Positions 11,478 to 22,612 of a stretch of DNA of 64,000 nucleotides are shown here, piece by piece. This DNA comes from Haematobia irritans. Its lineage: Eukaryota; Arthropoda; Insecta; Diptera; Muscidae. The translations under genes were made by a program, and so were the position numbers. The notes below the pieces were generated by a model. It was not told the origin of the DNA. It did no database searches and saw only the letters and a list, made by a program, of their open reading frames with translations. Numbering within the stretch: position 1 is the first letter of the stretch; the number at the start of each line of letters is the position of its first letter. The stretch is from NCBI RefSeq assembly GCF_050003625.1, contig NC_134398.1:70998891-71062890 (forward strand). The letters run 5' to 3'.

Positions 11478-11930
11478 AGCCTTCTCACGCAGCATGAGCT
11501 TGCAGGTAGCCAGGGGCATACTAACAAATTCTAGTTCGCCTGGAATATGTAAGGTAGTCCCTAGCCTTGCTAGCTCATCTGCTTCGCAGTTCCCCGGTAT
11601 GTATATATATTAACGCCAATATTGCTTGGAGCATTACTTCTCAGCCAATTCACCACTTCTCTTATTGCTAATATTTCAGCCTGAAAAACACTACAGTGAT
11701 CAGGTAATCTTTTCGCTATTCGAAGTTCCAGATCTTTAGAATATACTCCGAAACCCACTTGTCCATCCAATTTGAAGTCATCAGTGTATAAATCTATATA
11801 TCTTTTATTCCCCGGGGTCCGTGTACACCACACCTCACTGTTGGGAATTAGAATCTCAAACTGTTTGTCGAAAAGTGGTCTCGCCAAAGTGTAATCCACT
11901 ACGTTAGGCACATCTGGCATTATCTTGAGG
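11478..11930 (-). pseudogene. LINE RNase H core, 5' part of the copy split at 7313-11469
   Basis: The frame from about 11920 has 'RYIDLYTDDFKLDGQVGFGV' (first acidic residue of RNase H), 'HCSVFQAEILAIREVVNWL' (catalytic Glu in the AE pair) and 'GVNIYT'. A small deletion and frameshift then remove the DSQ segment. Another frame resumes with 'GNCEADELARLG' (the GN.EAD motif). The reading continues into 7312-6917 once the hAT-like element is removed. In LINEs this domain degrades RNA in the RNA-DNA hybrid. Dead copy; a second copy of the core is at 20300-20580. Confidence 0.75.
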
Positions 11931-12336
11931 ACCGAACTGTGACCGTAACTTTTTTCCGACTACAGCGGTAGAGCGTAGAATTATTGACACAATAGAACAC
12001 ATATATATTTTGCATAGATAAAAGCTGAATATGTGTGAAGTTCTAAATGGCATTTTTCTCAAAACATTATTTGTAAAACAATATTCTTTATTGAAAGAAA
12101 AATACATTTCACAATGGGTGCCATGATTTCACGGATAAACTGCGTGGTTCGGGACAAATATAGGATTTATCTACTGGAGAAACAAGAAATAGTAAAAGTA
12201 AAAGGTACCATGACTTATTCAAGCAGGAAAGCTAGAGTTAAATAAAATGTGACGAGATCAGTAGTAATAGGTACCACGTCCACGATTTTAGCAACTTCTA
12301 ACTCAAACATAGAAGTAAGCCCTCAACAAATGAGTA
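11931..12336. other. non-coding stretch
   Basis: No gene or repeat boundary could be supported here. Confidence 0.3.
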
Positions 12337-13220
12337 CAGTAGTTTTCGCTTATAGTCCACACCCATAGTTTCAAAACTTTTTTGGACAATATGTGAAATT
12401 CGACTGTTAAGTAAATTCTTGTATATGCCACTGTGGTATAAAACTGTTGTCGGAAAAATTAGTAATAGACAATTTTTTTGGTTAAAATATCAATCAATGA
12501 GATATATTTCAAGAAAGTAAACTTAATTCAATTATAATAAATATCTGGTTGCATAGGGAAAAAATCCGTAGTTAAACTAACGTAAATTTGAAATATTTTT
12601 ATTGCAAAATTTTTTTCGAATTTATTTTTTTTTTTTCAAAAATTTTTTGATTTTTTCCCTTGTTTTAAGTATGCCTCAAAAATAAACGATAGTATAAAGT
12701 TCAAAAACTGTACAAAGAAGTTCAATATAAACTAACGATTCCCAAAAGAAGTAAGAATGAACTACAGTATGGTTAAAATGGTCATGATTTGGAACCAATG
12801 ACTTTGTTCTTTACTTTTAGTTAATTGTTTCTTCTATGAGAGGATGTAATTTCGTGGGTTTGGGCTAAAAAGTACACCAGGACATTAAATTTTTCGGGTT
12901 ATATTAACGTTTTTGTTTAGTACATTACCCGAACTGTTTTCTGTGTAAAATCCAGATCTGACGCTTATTTTATGACACTGCCAACATTTTATTTTATATT
13001 ATTTTTGACTATATCTTAACTGGTCTATGTCGATTTCTTTTTATCAGCACAACGAAAAATGGAACATATGCAAAATCGGCCTGTAAGCGAAGGGGATTAT
13101 TCAGCAAACTATAAGTGTGAAATTTATTTTATAATGATACTAAATAGAAGAATGATTTTTGGACTATATGTGAAAATCTCCTATATATATGCTATGGACG
13201 AATATAAGCGAAAACTACTG
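12337..13220. mobile_element. 884-bp TA-flanked MITE (Tc1/mariner or pogo type)
   Basis: Left end CAGTAGTTTTCGCTTATA, mirrored on the right (TATAAGCGAAAACTACTG), with TA on both sides (12335-12336 and 13221-13222). The interior is non-coding and AT-rich. Confidence 0.75.
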
Positions 13221-14020
13221 TACTGCTAAAACCACAAATGAAGTAGTTAATATACTGTTATGTTTTTATATTGAGGCGTGTTTAATAACCCGACAATTAA
13301 AGCACAGTTCTTTTTCATAACAACAATCTAGAATTTATTTTCTCCACTGATAGGTTTCACTTTGCACTCCGACTACTTTAGAACTCGAGTTCTTGATTAC
13401 AACTGACTTGATAGCAATTCAATTCAATATTTATTCCATCTTCAATTAAATTATTACATAGAAAGCTTACATACTAAATTCTTACATACATACAATTACT
13501 CTAGCATACGTTAGTATTTTTATAGAGATATAAGATTAAATTTTGAAGTATACGAATTTGATAGGCCAGTTAAAACCGTATGTGGAAATTGATATTTTGT
13601 CTTGCCTGAGACCTAGTTCTTCTATTTTTTAGGTACTTCATTTATTCTGCTAAAATCTATCTATTGTGTTTTTGTTATTTTAGAGTATTTTACTTACAAA
13701 CTAATAAACAAAAGAATAAGGTGTTTACAAAAAAGTGAAGAATTGAAAAGACGAAAGAAAAATATAACGTATTTATAAAAAGAAACTTAAAACTCAATTC
13801 CCGTGAAGGTGTATTATTGATAATTTATGTATATACTAGATCGTCAATATCAAAGGAACCGAAGCGTCTATGGTATCCTGACCTTCTTCATTTGGCTAGA
13901 TGAAATGGAGAACCACACCGGAAAGGCGCAGGTCATGGTTGGTCTGATGACCTGTTAATATATAGCTAGCCTTACATATCTATGATGTTATAAACTCGAG
14001 TGGCCGAGTATAACAAGTTC
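13221..14020. other. AT-rich non-coding stretch
   Basis: Nothing supportable. Open frames are short and without motif. Confidence 0.3.
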
Positions 14021-14034
14021 GGAGTCGGCTATAA

Positions 14035-14210
14035 AAAGGAGGTCCCTTGTCATTCTCTAAGTGGTTTCACTGGAATGTGGAACGCCGTTCGCTTAGCTTA
14101 ACATGGAATCGGGCAGCACTCAGTGATAAGAGAGAAATTCACCACTGTGGTATCACAATGGACTGAATAGTCTAAGTGAGCCTGATACATCGGGGTGCCA
14201 CCTAACCTCT
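14035..14210 (+). repeat. SINE body fragment, 3' half
   Basis: The order of motifs (CACTTAGAG-like 'TCTAAGTGGTTTCACT', 'GTGGAACGCCGTTCG', 'ATGGAATCGGGCAGCACTCA', 'GTGGTATCACAATGGACTG', 'GCCACCTAACCT') is that of the two longer SINEs at 23565 and 30884, in the opposite orientation and without the tRNA-like head. Confidence 0.7.
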
Positions 14211-14823
14211 CACCGCCTCATCATTCCCCACAAGCATCTCTATGGCATCTAAGCTACCGGTATTCAGTATCTCAGATGGTCTAAGGTACAGCGACATGAA
14301 AATAATATGTCCTATGTTCCTTTCAATTCCCACCCCCCATGTGACTGGGCACACTAAACACACCTATATGACATGCGGCAGTTTGTCGAAACGTCTCCAA
14401 ATCTCTGACAATTCCTTCATTTGACAAGGCCCTTACGTTTATGCTTGCCTATCTTCACCCTATTGTTAAGAATGTAGCGGAACTGTTTGAAAACCTTCGC
14501 GTCCGACCGTCCATTCAATTGTATGATCCATCGATCATGTCCTATTTCTAACAGAGATACCAGGCAAATTCTTCTCCATTTCTTTGTCAAAATCTTCTCT
14601 ATCCCATGTATCCGATAATCCATTTTTCTATTACCGAATAGGGCTTCGATTCCTTTGGTGTGTATGTAAAGTATGATACCTTGATATCATCTAAATACTG
14701 ATCTCTCATCGTACTTAGTCTAAGACTAACTATATTCTTGTTGATAATGTTTATAGTAAACAAATTATTGCCTATTCTATCCTTAATATTCTTCTTCTTC
14801 TTCCATTGTTATTTCATTATTAA

Positions 14824-15400
14824 TTATTTCATCATCTTGTTGATTCTTTTGTTGTTGTTTTCCATTTTGTTGTTGATATCTATCTTGTTGTTCTTGGTGC
14901 TGACATTCATTTTGTTGTGAATTTTTATTTGTTGTTGATGTGCCACTTGAGGTGTTATAGTTTTTACTTTTGGAATAGCTCCCTTATTAATCGCCGGCTT
15001 TGCGACTACTTCCGTCTCCATCACCATACCGAGCCCTCCATCTATTTACACTTACTTCTCCAGATGCTACTTTTTTATTCAGTTCATCAATAATTTTAGC
15101 TAATTGGTCAATTTGTCGCAAGGCTGATTGATATTCTTGCTTCATTAATTCTAGCTGTCTAGTTAAATGTTCAACAGCCGCTGTTGCTTTCATTAATTCA
15201 TAGCCATCAGGTGAATTACCATCTTTTTCTATTTCTTTTATTTTGTTTGACCTTCAGATTTTGGTCATCCACATTTATAACTGATGTATCACTACCATTA
15301 TATTGATCAGCAGTTGTTAAAGTTTCATTACTTAATATTTCGAATCTGCTTCCTATGCGATTCTCGTATGATAAAATAAGCGTCTATTGTCATTGTCAAA
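14824..15400 (-). pseudogene. degenerate non-LTR ORF1 (Gag-like) remnant
   Basis: Several overlapping minus-strand frames look like decayed coding sequence: 'NRIGSRFEILSNETLTTADQ' with 'GSDTSVINVDDQNLK' near 15390-15250, a coiled-coil-like helix (residues like 'VEHLTRQLELMKQEYQSALR') at 15193-15060, and a Lys/Asn/Gln-rich tail. 'NRFxxL' starts are common in Jockey/I-type Gag proteins. It lies next to reverse transcriptase remnants on the same strand, although the usual ORF1-then-ORF2 order is not preserved, so the two may be separate copies. Confidence 0.4.
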
Positions 15401-15429
15401 AAGTAGTCCGCCGTAGCAAACTCGCAAAA

Positions 15430-17010
15430 TGAATATGCGACAACTTGGTTGTAGAGTTCTCAGCTGCGATTTATAAATCCAATAGCGCTCTCCTTCATAA
15501 GGGCATCAATCTTTACAATATCGACCCTCTCATAAAGCAACGTATTCGGGGCCTCCTATATGTGCCATCTCTTCTGCACTTACGAAATAGTCGCAGATAG
15601 GATAACAACACCTTCCGTTCTCATACCCTAATAGCTTTTATCTAGGCTTTCGCGTTGGATACAAGAGGTCTGATCACATGTTTATATAGGTGAAACCTCA
15701 CTTCACCCTTAGCAAACTGTTGAATCCAAAATATATCACCTTAGCCTTCCTCAAAACGACATTAACCCTTTGAAGACGAATGGGACAAATATATAGTATT
15801 TCCGTTGTAAAATCAAAATTTATCATTTATAAAAAATAAATTCCATCGACGCAGAACACATGTAGCTATGAAGTTGTAAATTTAAATTGGGGTATTTGTA
15901 CGTACTTTCTGTGTGGGAGGGATGTAAACATGCAAAATCTGGAATTTTTTCACTAAATAATTTTTTTATATTTCAAGTCTTGGTTGGTCTGAAGTGGCTG
16001 TATTTTTGGTATAATGTGTATCAAATCATCATCTACCAATAACGGCTTAAATAAACTAATTCGGCTACATAGTTTTTCTAAAAAGGTAATGGGATATATG
16101 TGTCCCATTCATCGTCTAGGGTAAGAAAAATTATCAACAAACACAATGTGGGAATGTATAGATACTCATTACTAACATACTATTACCTCAAAAAAACTTC
16201 AACTCTTCTCGGCTTATAGGAAAAAACAACTCTTTTTAACAATAAGTTTTGGTTTGGAAGCAAGCTCACACGAAGTGCTCAAAACCAAGCACGCATGGTC
16301 ATGAATACTTGCTAAGTCGCGTATTTTTTTTGTGTGGTTGTATTTTAAAAATGCTAACAAAGCTCACGATGTATTTTGTAGTGAATTATATAAAGTAAAA
16401 CTTTTCTGACAACTTTGAGTATGAACTCGCCAGAGAAACGTACTTTTATCAAGCGGTTAATTCTTCGTCGTCAAAGGGTTAACGTATTTGGCGAACGTAA
16501 ATCTGTTGTCAAATATAACACCGAGGTACTTCAATCCACCCTGTTGCTGAATCCGCTCCAAACAAATCACTTAAATGATTGCCGGACATGACAACACCTT
16601 CCAGTAAAAACCATAGACGAACACTTGCTAATATTAAGTATGAGACCCCATTTAATAACAAAAACCGGCTCAAAATCCTAAAAAAAACTTCGCCACCAAT
16701 ACATCGTCGGTGTATGCAAGAAGCATACTATCTGTAGGGGATCAGGAATATCCGCTATGAAAATATTATGCAACATCGGGCCCAAGACTGAGTCCTGAGG
16801 ACCTCCAGCAACAATCGACTTCCAGTCAGACCTGGTATCTCCTACCATCTTACAAAGTGTCTGGCACAACAGCATTGACCCCATGACGATGGTTAAGTGC
16901 TTCAGTGATATAACTAGAAAGAGCAACAAGGTCATGATACGTGGAAATGCCAGGCATGAAACCAAACTGAAAGTTCCGCAAAGGACTTCGCTCCTCAGTA
17001 AAATCACGGA
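15430..17010 (-). pseudogene. Jockey-like reverse transcriptase relic, interrupted
   Basis: On the minus strand, from high to low coordinates: 'SDWKSIVAGGPQDSVLGPML' (16830-16770; the family's AG.PQGS.LGP motif), a Y-x-D-D-like 'YTDD' in a shifted frame near 16710, and 'GGLKYLGVIFDNRFTFAKYV' near 16530. Then, beyond the piggyBac-type MITE, comes 'RFHLYKHVIRP' near 15690. Several stops and frameshifts break it. The enzyme would copy the element's RNA at a nicked target. The MITE at 15766-16478 sits cleanly between the KYLGV block and the downstream part. Confidence 0.6.
15766..16478. mobile_element. 713-bp piggyBac-type MITE
   Basis: It is flanked by TTAA (15762-15765 and 16479-16482). The ends CCCTTTGAAGACGAA and, mirrored, CCCTTTGACGACGAA are good inverted repeats. 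TTAA duplication with CCC-starting ends is the piggyBac signature. No transposase. Its insertion splits the reverse transcriptase relic. Confidence 0.8.
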
Positions 17011-17034
17011 TCATCTCAAACAAGAAATTTCAAA

Positions 17035-17330
17035 TTTCATATTAACTAAGAGTACCTATTACATGTGGGCACTACTAGTTTTAACCGCTGAACCTACTCG
17101 ATTATTTTCTTCTGCTCTACCAACCAGATTGTTCCAAAAACATTAGCAGACTGCTTAAGTTAACATTTTCCAGTTCCGCCAGTAATTTAGAGCCGTATGA
17201 TTCATAAATTCGCTTACGCCTTACACAAAATAAAGGACATTAACCCAAGAGATGATTAATTGGTTCCTTTTCGTCCCCATCATGAAAGCTCATGCAGTAG
17301 TCATTATCCCTGCCAACACTTTTTGAATAT
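17035..17330 (-). pseudogene. second copy of LINE 3' end (RNase H tail plus 3' UTR)
   Basis: Closely matches 6850-7130: 'TTAACCGCTGAACCTACTCGATTATTTTCTTC' region, 'ACCAACCAGATTGTTCCAAA' and the Cys-rich tail reversed. It has diverged and lacks the terminal (TAACC)n. Same orientation as the copy at 6780-7312. Confidence 0.7.
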
Positions 17331-17768
17331 GACGGCGCTTCTGTGAATCCCCACCAAGTCGAAATTATACGATATCCGTGCAATTCAAGTACTTAAAGTT
17401 TGATTTAAGCTTGTTTTGAGTTAAAATCAGAAAATTTTTACTTTTTGTTTTCTTACATACAGAGAATTTTCAATTTAATGTTTGGCTTTTAGTGTTAGTG
17501 TTGTTGTTTGGCTGAGTTGCTTGCTTCATGGTCCAAATTTTCTGCTGATTTGGTAAATAAAAATACATATATATCTTTATATTTTGTATTTTATTATTTA
17601 TTTTCTTTTTTTATTTCTATTATTTTTATGTATTTGTTTTTATTAAAAAAATGTATTTTGTACTTGAATCATTTACAGATATTATAAATATATGTATTTA
17701 CTTTTTCACCTAGATGTATTATATGTATTATGTATTGTCCTATTTTACGCTATTTTCTTTTCATTACA
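17331..17768. other. very AT-rich non-coding stretch
   Basis: Dominated by T-rich runs. No gene or repeat boundary seen. Confidence 0.3.
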
Positions 17769-19682
17769 ACCCAATAAACACAAACGTTTGAAAAACTCTA
17801 AATTTCAACAATTTTTCAAACATTTTTTCAAAGGATTAGGGTAAAATTCAAGTTGAGAAATTGTTGAGAAAATCGCGTTCTCAACAAAAAACAGACATTA
17901 CCCTCAACACTAAAATTCAACACATTAGCAATAATATCTCAAGTGTTATCCTCAAATTGAAATGCATCGCTACTTAATAATTTGTCAAACAATTTTCGAT
18001 GCGAGTCAAATTCAAAATTAACATCGTTGCAAATACTTTTCAACCTAAATTTGTATGAATGATATCCCCACTTCAAATTGAAAGTCAAAGCCAAAATTCT
18101 ATGAATTTTGTATAATTTATTCATTTTCATCAAAATAAAATATATAATAATACACTACACTGCAATACCAATTGATAAATAATATTCTTTTTAAACATAT
18201 CAACAAATAAGAACAAAAAAAAAACAAACAACAAAACTTTAAATATCTGAAACATTATTAGTAAACGCTTTTGCATTGATAATTCGATTTCCTTCCTTTT
18301 GTTGTCATAAAACAGCATTAAAATTTATTAACATACGGGCTATTTGAAATTACACTCATAGAAAAAAGTCTGCTAAAAACAGCAGTCGATGTCTGCTGTT
18401 ATATTTCTGTACTTCAGGGCCTAATGAACAACAATTTATAAAATTTTTAGGTTATAAATTTTTCCCCAAAGCATATTTAAGAACCAAAAGTAGTTTTTTT
18501 TTTGCACTGTAATATACTTACAAGCTCCTAAATACGATCAGCAAACATTTTGTTTGCTGTTATGCCACAATTTTATAAATATTCAGATTTTTGGTCAAAT
18601 ACTATAGATATTCATAAAATATTGTTTTAATTATGTTAGGATAGCTCCTAAGTTGACATTTTTATTTGTTTTAGCCAAATAAAACATGTTTTAGTGTAAT
18701 CTAGCTTCAAAAATAGCAGGAAATGTTTGCTATTTCAGCAATCAGTGACTGCTGTCCCTTTTTCAGCAGACTGTCTGCTGTTTTAGCAGACTTTTCTGCT
18801 GTCCCTACTAACAAATTTCTTTGGGTGTAGGAACGTACTGGACCGCGTGTTAGAATTGATTTCCAGCAGAAGGAATTCACAAAATATCCATTTTAAACTG
18901 ATAATAGCATATGAATTAAACTGACGATGTGATGCACATTTTCATCCAGAAGTTGTTGATTTCAACAATTTGTTGTTTTTAACAATTTTAATTGGTTGCA
19001 CTTGTAATGTTTCTGGAAACTTTTTCTTGTCGATAAGCCACTCATTTTTCATTGGTCAGCTTCTTAATGTTTGCAAGAATGTAGCATCCAAAGATTTTAG
19101 TTTTCTGCAATGAGATTTAAATTTAGTGACTTCTCTAAAGTGTTGATTTAATTTTTCATATTGACGTACCAATTATTATAAACTATTTGAAGCAGTTCCA
19201 GTTAATTGTTCACCATTTTTTCCTCGGTAAGCTTTTTAATGTTTTCAAGAACGTAGAATCCATAATTTTAGTTTTCTGCGAAGAGATATACATTTAGTGA
19301 CTTCCTTATTTTATTTCATTTCATTTTTTATTTTCACTTACCTATTTTTATAAACTATTTGGTTATTTGTCTAAAATTTTCCATTTTGTTTTTATTTCTT
19401 GCAATTGACCACGAACTTCGTTGCACAAATAAGTATTGAAAACCACATGGTTTTTTCGTTGCATTTTAGGGTAGTTTTTTGTCAAAGTTTTCTCATATTA
19501 TCTTCAACACCTTTTCAAAGATTTCGTCAACATTTTGGCAAATTGGAAGTAGTTCGCAAATAATTTGAAGATGTATTGAAGATGAGCTATTTCAATTCAA
19601 GTTGAATTTATGTTGAAAATTATATTTACCCTCAAATTTAAAAGTTGTTGCATTTGAAAAACGCTCATCCTATGTTTATTGG
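17769..19682. mobile_element. about 1.9-kb foldback-type non-autonomous element
   Basis: The left end CCCAATAAACACAAACGTTTGAAAAAC is mirrored near 19640-19682 (GTTTTTCAAATG.../...ATGTTTATTGGG reversed). Sub-terminal CAACAATTT/TTGAAGATG motifs recur inside. No target duplication could be fixed. A second inverted-repeat element (18351-18828) is nested inside. No coding sequence of note. Confidence 0.5.
18351..18828. mobile_element. nested MITE with CTGCT-rich ends
   Basis: Left part ACACTCATAGAAAAAAGTCTGCTAAAAACAGCAG, right part CAGCAGACTTTTCTGCTGT...TTTCTTTGGGTGTA. The outer ACACTCATAGAAA/TTTCTTTGGGTGT and the inner AGCAG/CTGCT motifs pair imperfectly. Repeated 'TGTCTGCTGTT' units lie between. 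Confidence 0.5.
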
Positions 19683-20290
19683 GAAAAGTATGTATTGATA
19701 TAAACAAATAATAACAATAATAAATATTTTAAAAATATATGAACCAATGTTTATTCTATGGGTACTTGGTTAGAAAAATCACACTAAAATCAAGCGCATA
19801 GAAAATAACATCGAATGCGGTTCGGGATTAAATCAAGCATAGTGCGATTATATTCAAGAATAAAAACGATCGATCCAAGTCTTGATTCCGCTTAAAACTA
19901 GTTCGTTTTGGCTCAAGTTAAGCGCTAATTTGGTTTAATATAAGCTTAAATGCGGATTGAATCAAGTACAGATTAGGATTAAATAGAGCTCCATTAGACT
20001 TGAATCAAGCACTTTCCGTACTTAAAGGAAGCACAAACGCGATTGAAAATTAGGAAATCCGTACTTAATATTTTCGGGATTGAATTAAGAATTTCGCACT
20101 TGGATTTAGAAAAACCGTACTTACCGTACTTTTGACACCGATACGGCTTGAATCAAGTAAACTTTTCTCTATTAATTTTTTGGGTGTATTAGATAAATTT
20201 AGAACGACGCCAAAAGAGACACTTCAAACTGTTAGACAAAGTGGTTTTTAAGATAGTTGTAAAAGAATCATTGTGGTCAAGTAAAATATG
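19683..20290. other. non-coding stretch with repeated AAGCGC/ATTAAGT motifs
   Basis: Contains many short 'ATCAAGC', 'GATTGAAT' and 'TACTTGATT' variants, as expected of a decayed AT-rich repeat ending near ...TTTTTTGGGTGTA (about 20180). No family assigned. Confidence 0.3.
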
Positions 20291-20299
20291 ATTGTCTGA

Positions 20300-20580
20300 G
20301 TATATATTAATGCCAAAATTTGCTGGAACATTACTTCTCAGCCAATTCCCCACCTCTTTTATTGCTAATATTTCAGCCTGAAAAACACTACAGTGATTAG
20401 GTAATCGTTTCGCTAAAGTTCCAGGTCTTTAGAATATACTCCGAAACTCACTTGTCCATCCAATTTGGAGCCATCGGTGTAGAAATCTATATAAATTATA
20501 TTCCCCGGGGTCTGTGTGCTCCACGCCTCACTGTTGGGAATTAAAGTTTCAAAATTTTTGTCTAACCGCCCGAAGTGGGG
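20300..20580 (-). pseudogene. second copy of LINE RNase H core
   Basis: Nearly the same sequence as 11600-11860: 'CAGCCTGAAAAACACTACAGTGAT' and 'CACTTGTCCATCCAATTTGG' recur, encoding the YTDG..KLDGQVGFGVYS and AEILAIKEV blocks on the minus strand. Fragment only. Confidence 0.7.
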
Positions 20581-21590
20581 TATATTCCACTGTAAGTGAT
20601 CGATATTTCTGATAAAAGAGTGATTCTTGTCTCAAATTATTCCGGAATTCACCAAAAATAATTTCTCCAGAGTCACTTTCTGTGTCTACGTACTTCGGGG
20701 GACCATATTTATTCCTTCTGGTTTTGATAAAATATTTATGTAGGTGAACACAAGCATTTATAATTTTCTTAGCTCTCTCTGGCCTACAATACATTGTTCG
20801 AGCCAAGTAATGAAAAACAGAACACATTAATCTAACTGCATTTTCTATGCTTCGTCGAATACGACATAGTCAATAAATAAAAATCTGCTGATCATCAGTT
20901 AGACACATTCCATGCAGAGGTTTGCATGGTTTCATTAATCTATGGTGCAGCGGGAATGCGTCGTTGGCAACGAAAACACAAGTTACTTTGGGAGTTTCTG
21001 CCATTTCATCAGGAAAATGTAGCATATTGTTCCGAACCGCACTTCCTTTCGCTTTCAAAAGCACCGATATCCACATAGGTGAAACGATCGTCTCCGTCAT
21101 CAACAGCCAGCTATGCTAAAGAAACCCGGAAATATTTTTATAGTTAATAGCCTATAAAACTAGTCGCCCGAAATGTAAGAACTGTCTTGGAAATTTATCA
21201 TGTCACCTTATGGTTACAGAAGATACTACCTGAATTGGGTGGACATTTTAAAGCTAGTGCTTTCCGTCTAGTCCACGAAGGCAGTTCGGGAAATTCCATT
21301 TTGAGAGCGATTCAACATGCCGTTGCTGTGTAACACATGCCAGGTACCAAAAAATAAATTTTAAATGAATTTTTAAAAATAATACTAACTTACATAATTG
21401 TAACGTACACCAGGACAACGGTCAACTTCTCTTTTTGGAGTATTAGCATCCTTTATACGAGTTTTTTTCTTTGGCTGTTTTTCCCCTCCACAAACACCTC
21501 AAAGAATGCGTTCCAGTTCATGTGAAAATACTCGTTGAACTTTTGCTCGGAATTAAACAAATCTTCAAACTGGAAATACATTCATTTAGA
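20549..21590 (-). pseudogene. PIF/Harbinger transposase relic (HARBI1-like)
   Basis: Reading the minus strand: near 21570-21500 'FEDLFNSEQKFNEYFHMNWN' resembles the N-terminal region of Harbinger nucleases. Near 21090 'FTYVDIGAFES' resembles the block after the first catalytic Asp. 'VFVANDAFPLHHRLMKP' (20990-20940) is the A/D-DAFPL motif with the second Asp. 'SIENAVRLMCSVFHYLARTM' and 'ACVHLHKYFIKT' (20850-20720) match the third-motif and C-terminal region ('ENAFG...aC.vLHNf'). Stops and frame changes interrupt it, so it is a fossil. No matching ends were located. Confidence 0.7.
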
Positions 21591-21771
21591 TAACAAAAAT
21601 ATGATATATAGAAAAATATAAATATGGACATATTGAAGATCATGTTGACGAAATTTAGGCGGCAACATTGGCAACATAGACCAATCAAGGTATAGACATC
21701 TCAAGTGAATTCACAGCGCTGTAGTTTGTCTGCACACCGTAGAGGGCTCTTTTTCGTCTGCAATTGAGTGA

Positions 21772-22612
21772 TTTTTATACCCTGCGCCACACTGTGTAGT
21801 ATAGTCAAGTGTGTAAAATTTGATTGAAATCGGTTCAGATTTAGATATAGCTCCCATATATATCTTTCGACCGACATGCACTTATATGGACCCAGAAGCC
21901 AGAGTTTTATCCCGACTAGCTTGAAATTTTGTAGAAACATAACACTTAGTCGTATAGTCAAGTGTGCAAAATTTGATTGAAATCGGTTCAGATTTAGATA
22001 TAGCTCCCATATATATCTTTCGCCCGATATGGACTTATATGGCCCCAGAAGCCAGATTTTTGGTCCAATTTGGTTGAAATTTTGCACTAAGAGTATAATT
22101 AGTAATATAGTCATGTGTGACAAATTTGATTGAAATCGGTTCAGATTTAGATATAGCTCCCATATATATGTTTTTCTGATTTCGACAAAAATGGTCAAAA
22201 TACCAAAATTTTCCTTGTTAATTCGCCACTGCTTAGTCGAAAAGTTGTAAAAATGACTCTAATTTTCCTAAACTTCTAATACATATATATCGAGCGATAA
22301 ATCATAAATAAACTTTTGCGAAGTTTCCTTCAAATTGCTTCAGATTTAAATGTTTCCCATATTTTTTTACTAAAATTGTGTTCCACCCTAGTGCATTAGC
22401 CAACTTAATTTTGAGTCTATAGATTTTGTAAAAGTCTATCAAATTCTGTCCAAATCGAGTGATATTTAAATGTATGTATTTGGGATAAATCTTTATATAT
22501 AGCCCCCAATATATTTGACGGATGTGATATGGTATCGAAAATGTAGATCTACAAAGTGGTGCAGGGTATAATATAGTCGGCCCGCCCGACTTTAGACTTT
22601 CCTTACTTGTTT
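21772..22612 (+). repeat. mini-me-type repeat, second subfamily
   Basis: Starts TTTTTATACCCTGCGCCAC and ends GGTGCAGGGTATAATATAGTCGG...TTACTTGTTT, like 9271-10406. It contains three units carrying GAAATCGGTTCAGATTTAGA and CTCCCATATATAT. The microsatellite core is missing. Non-coding. Confidence 0.7.
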
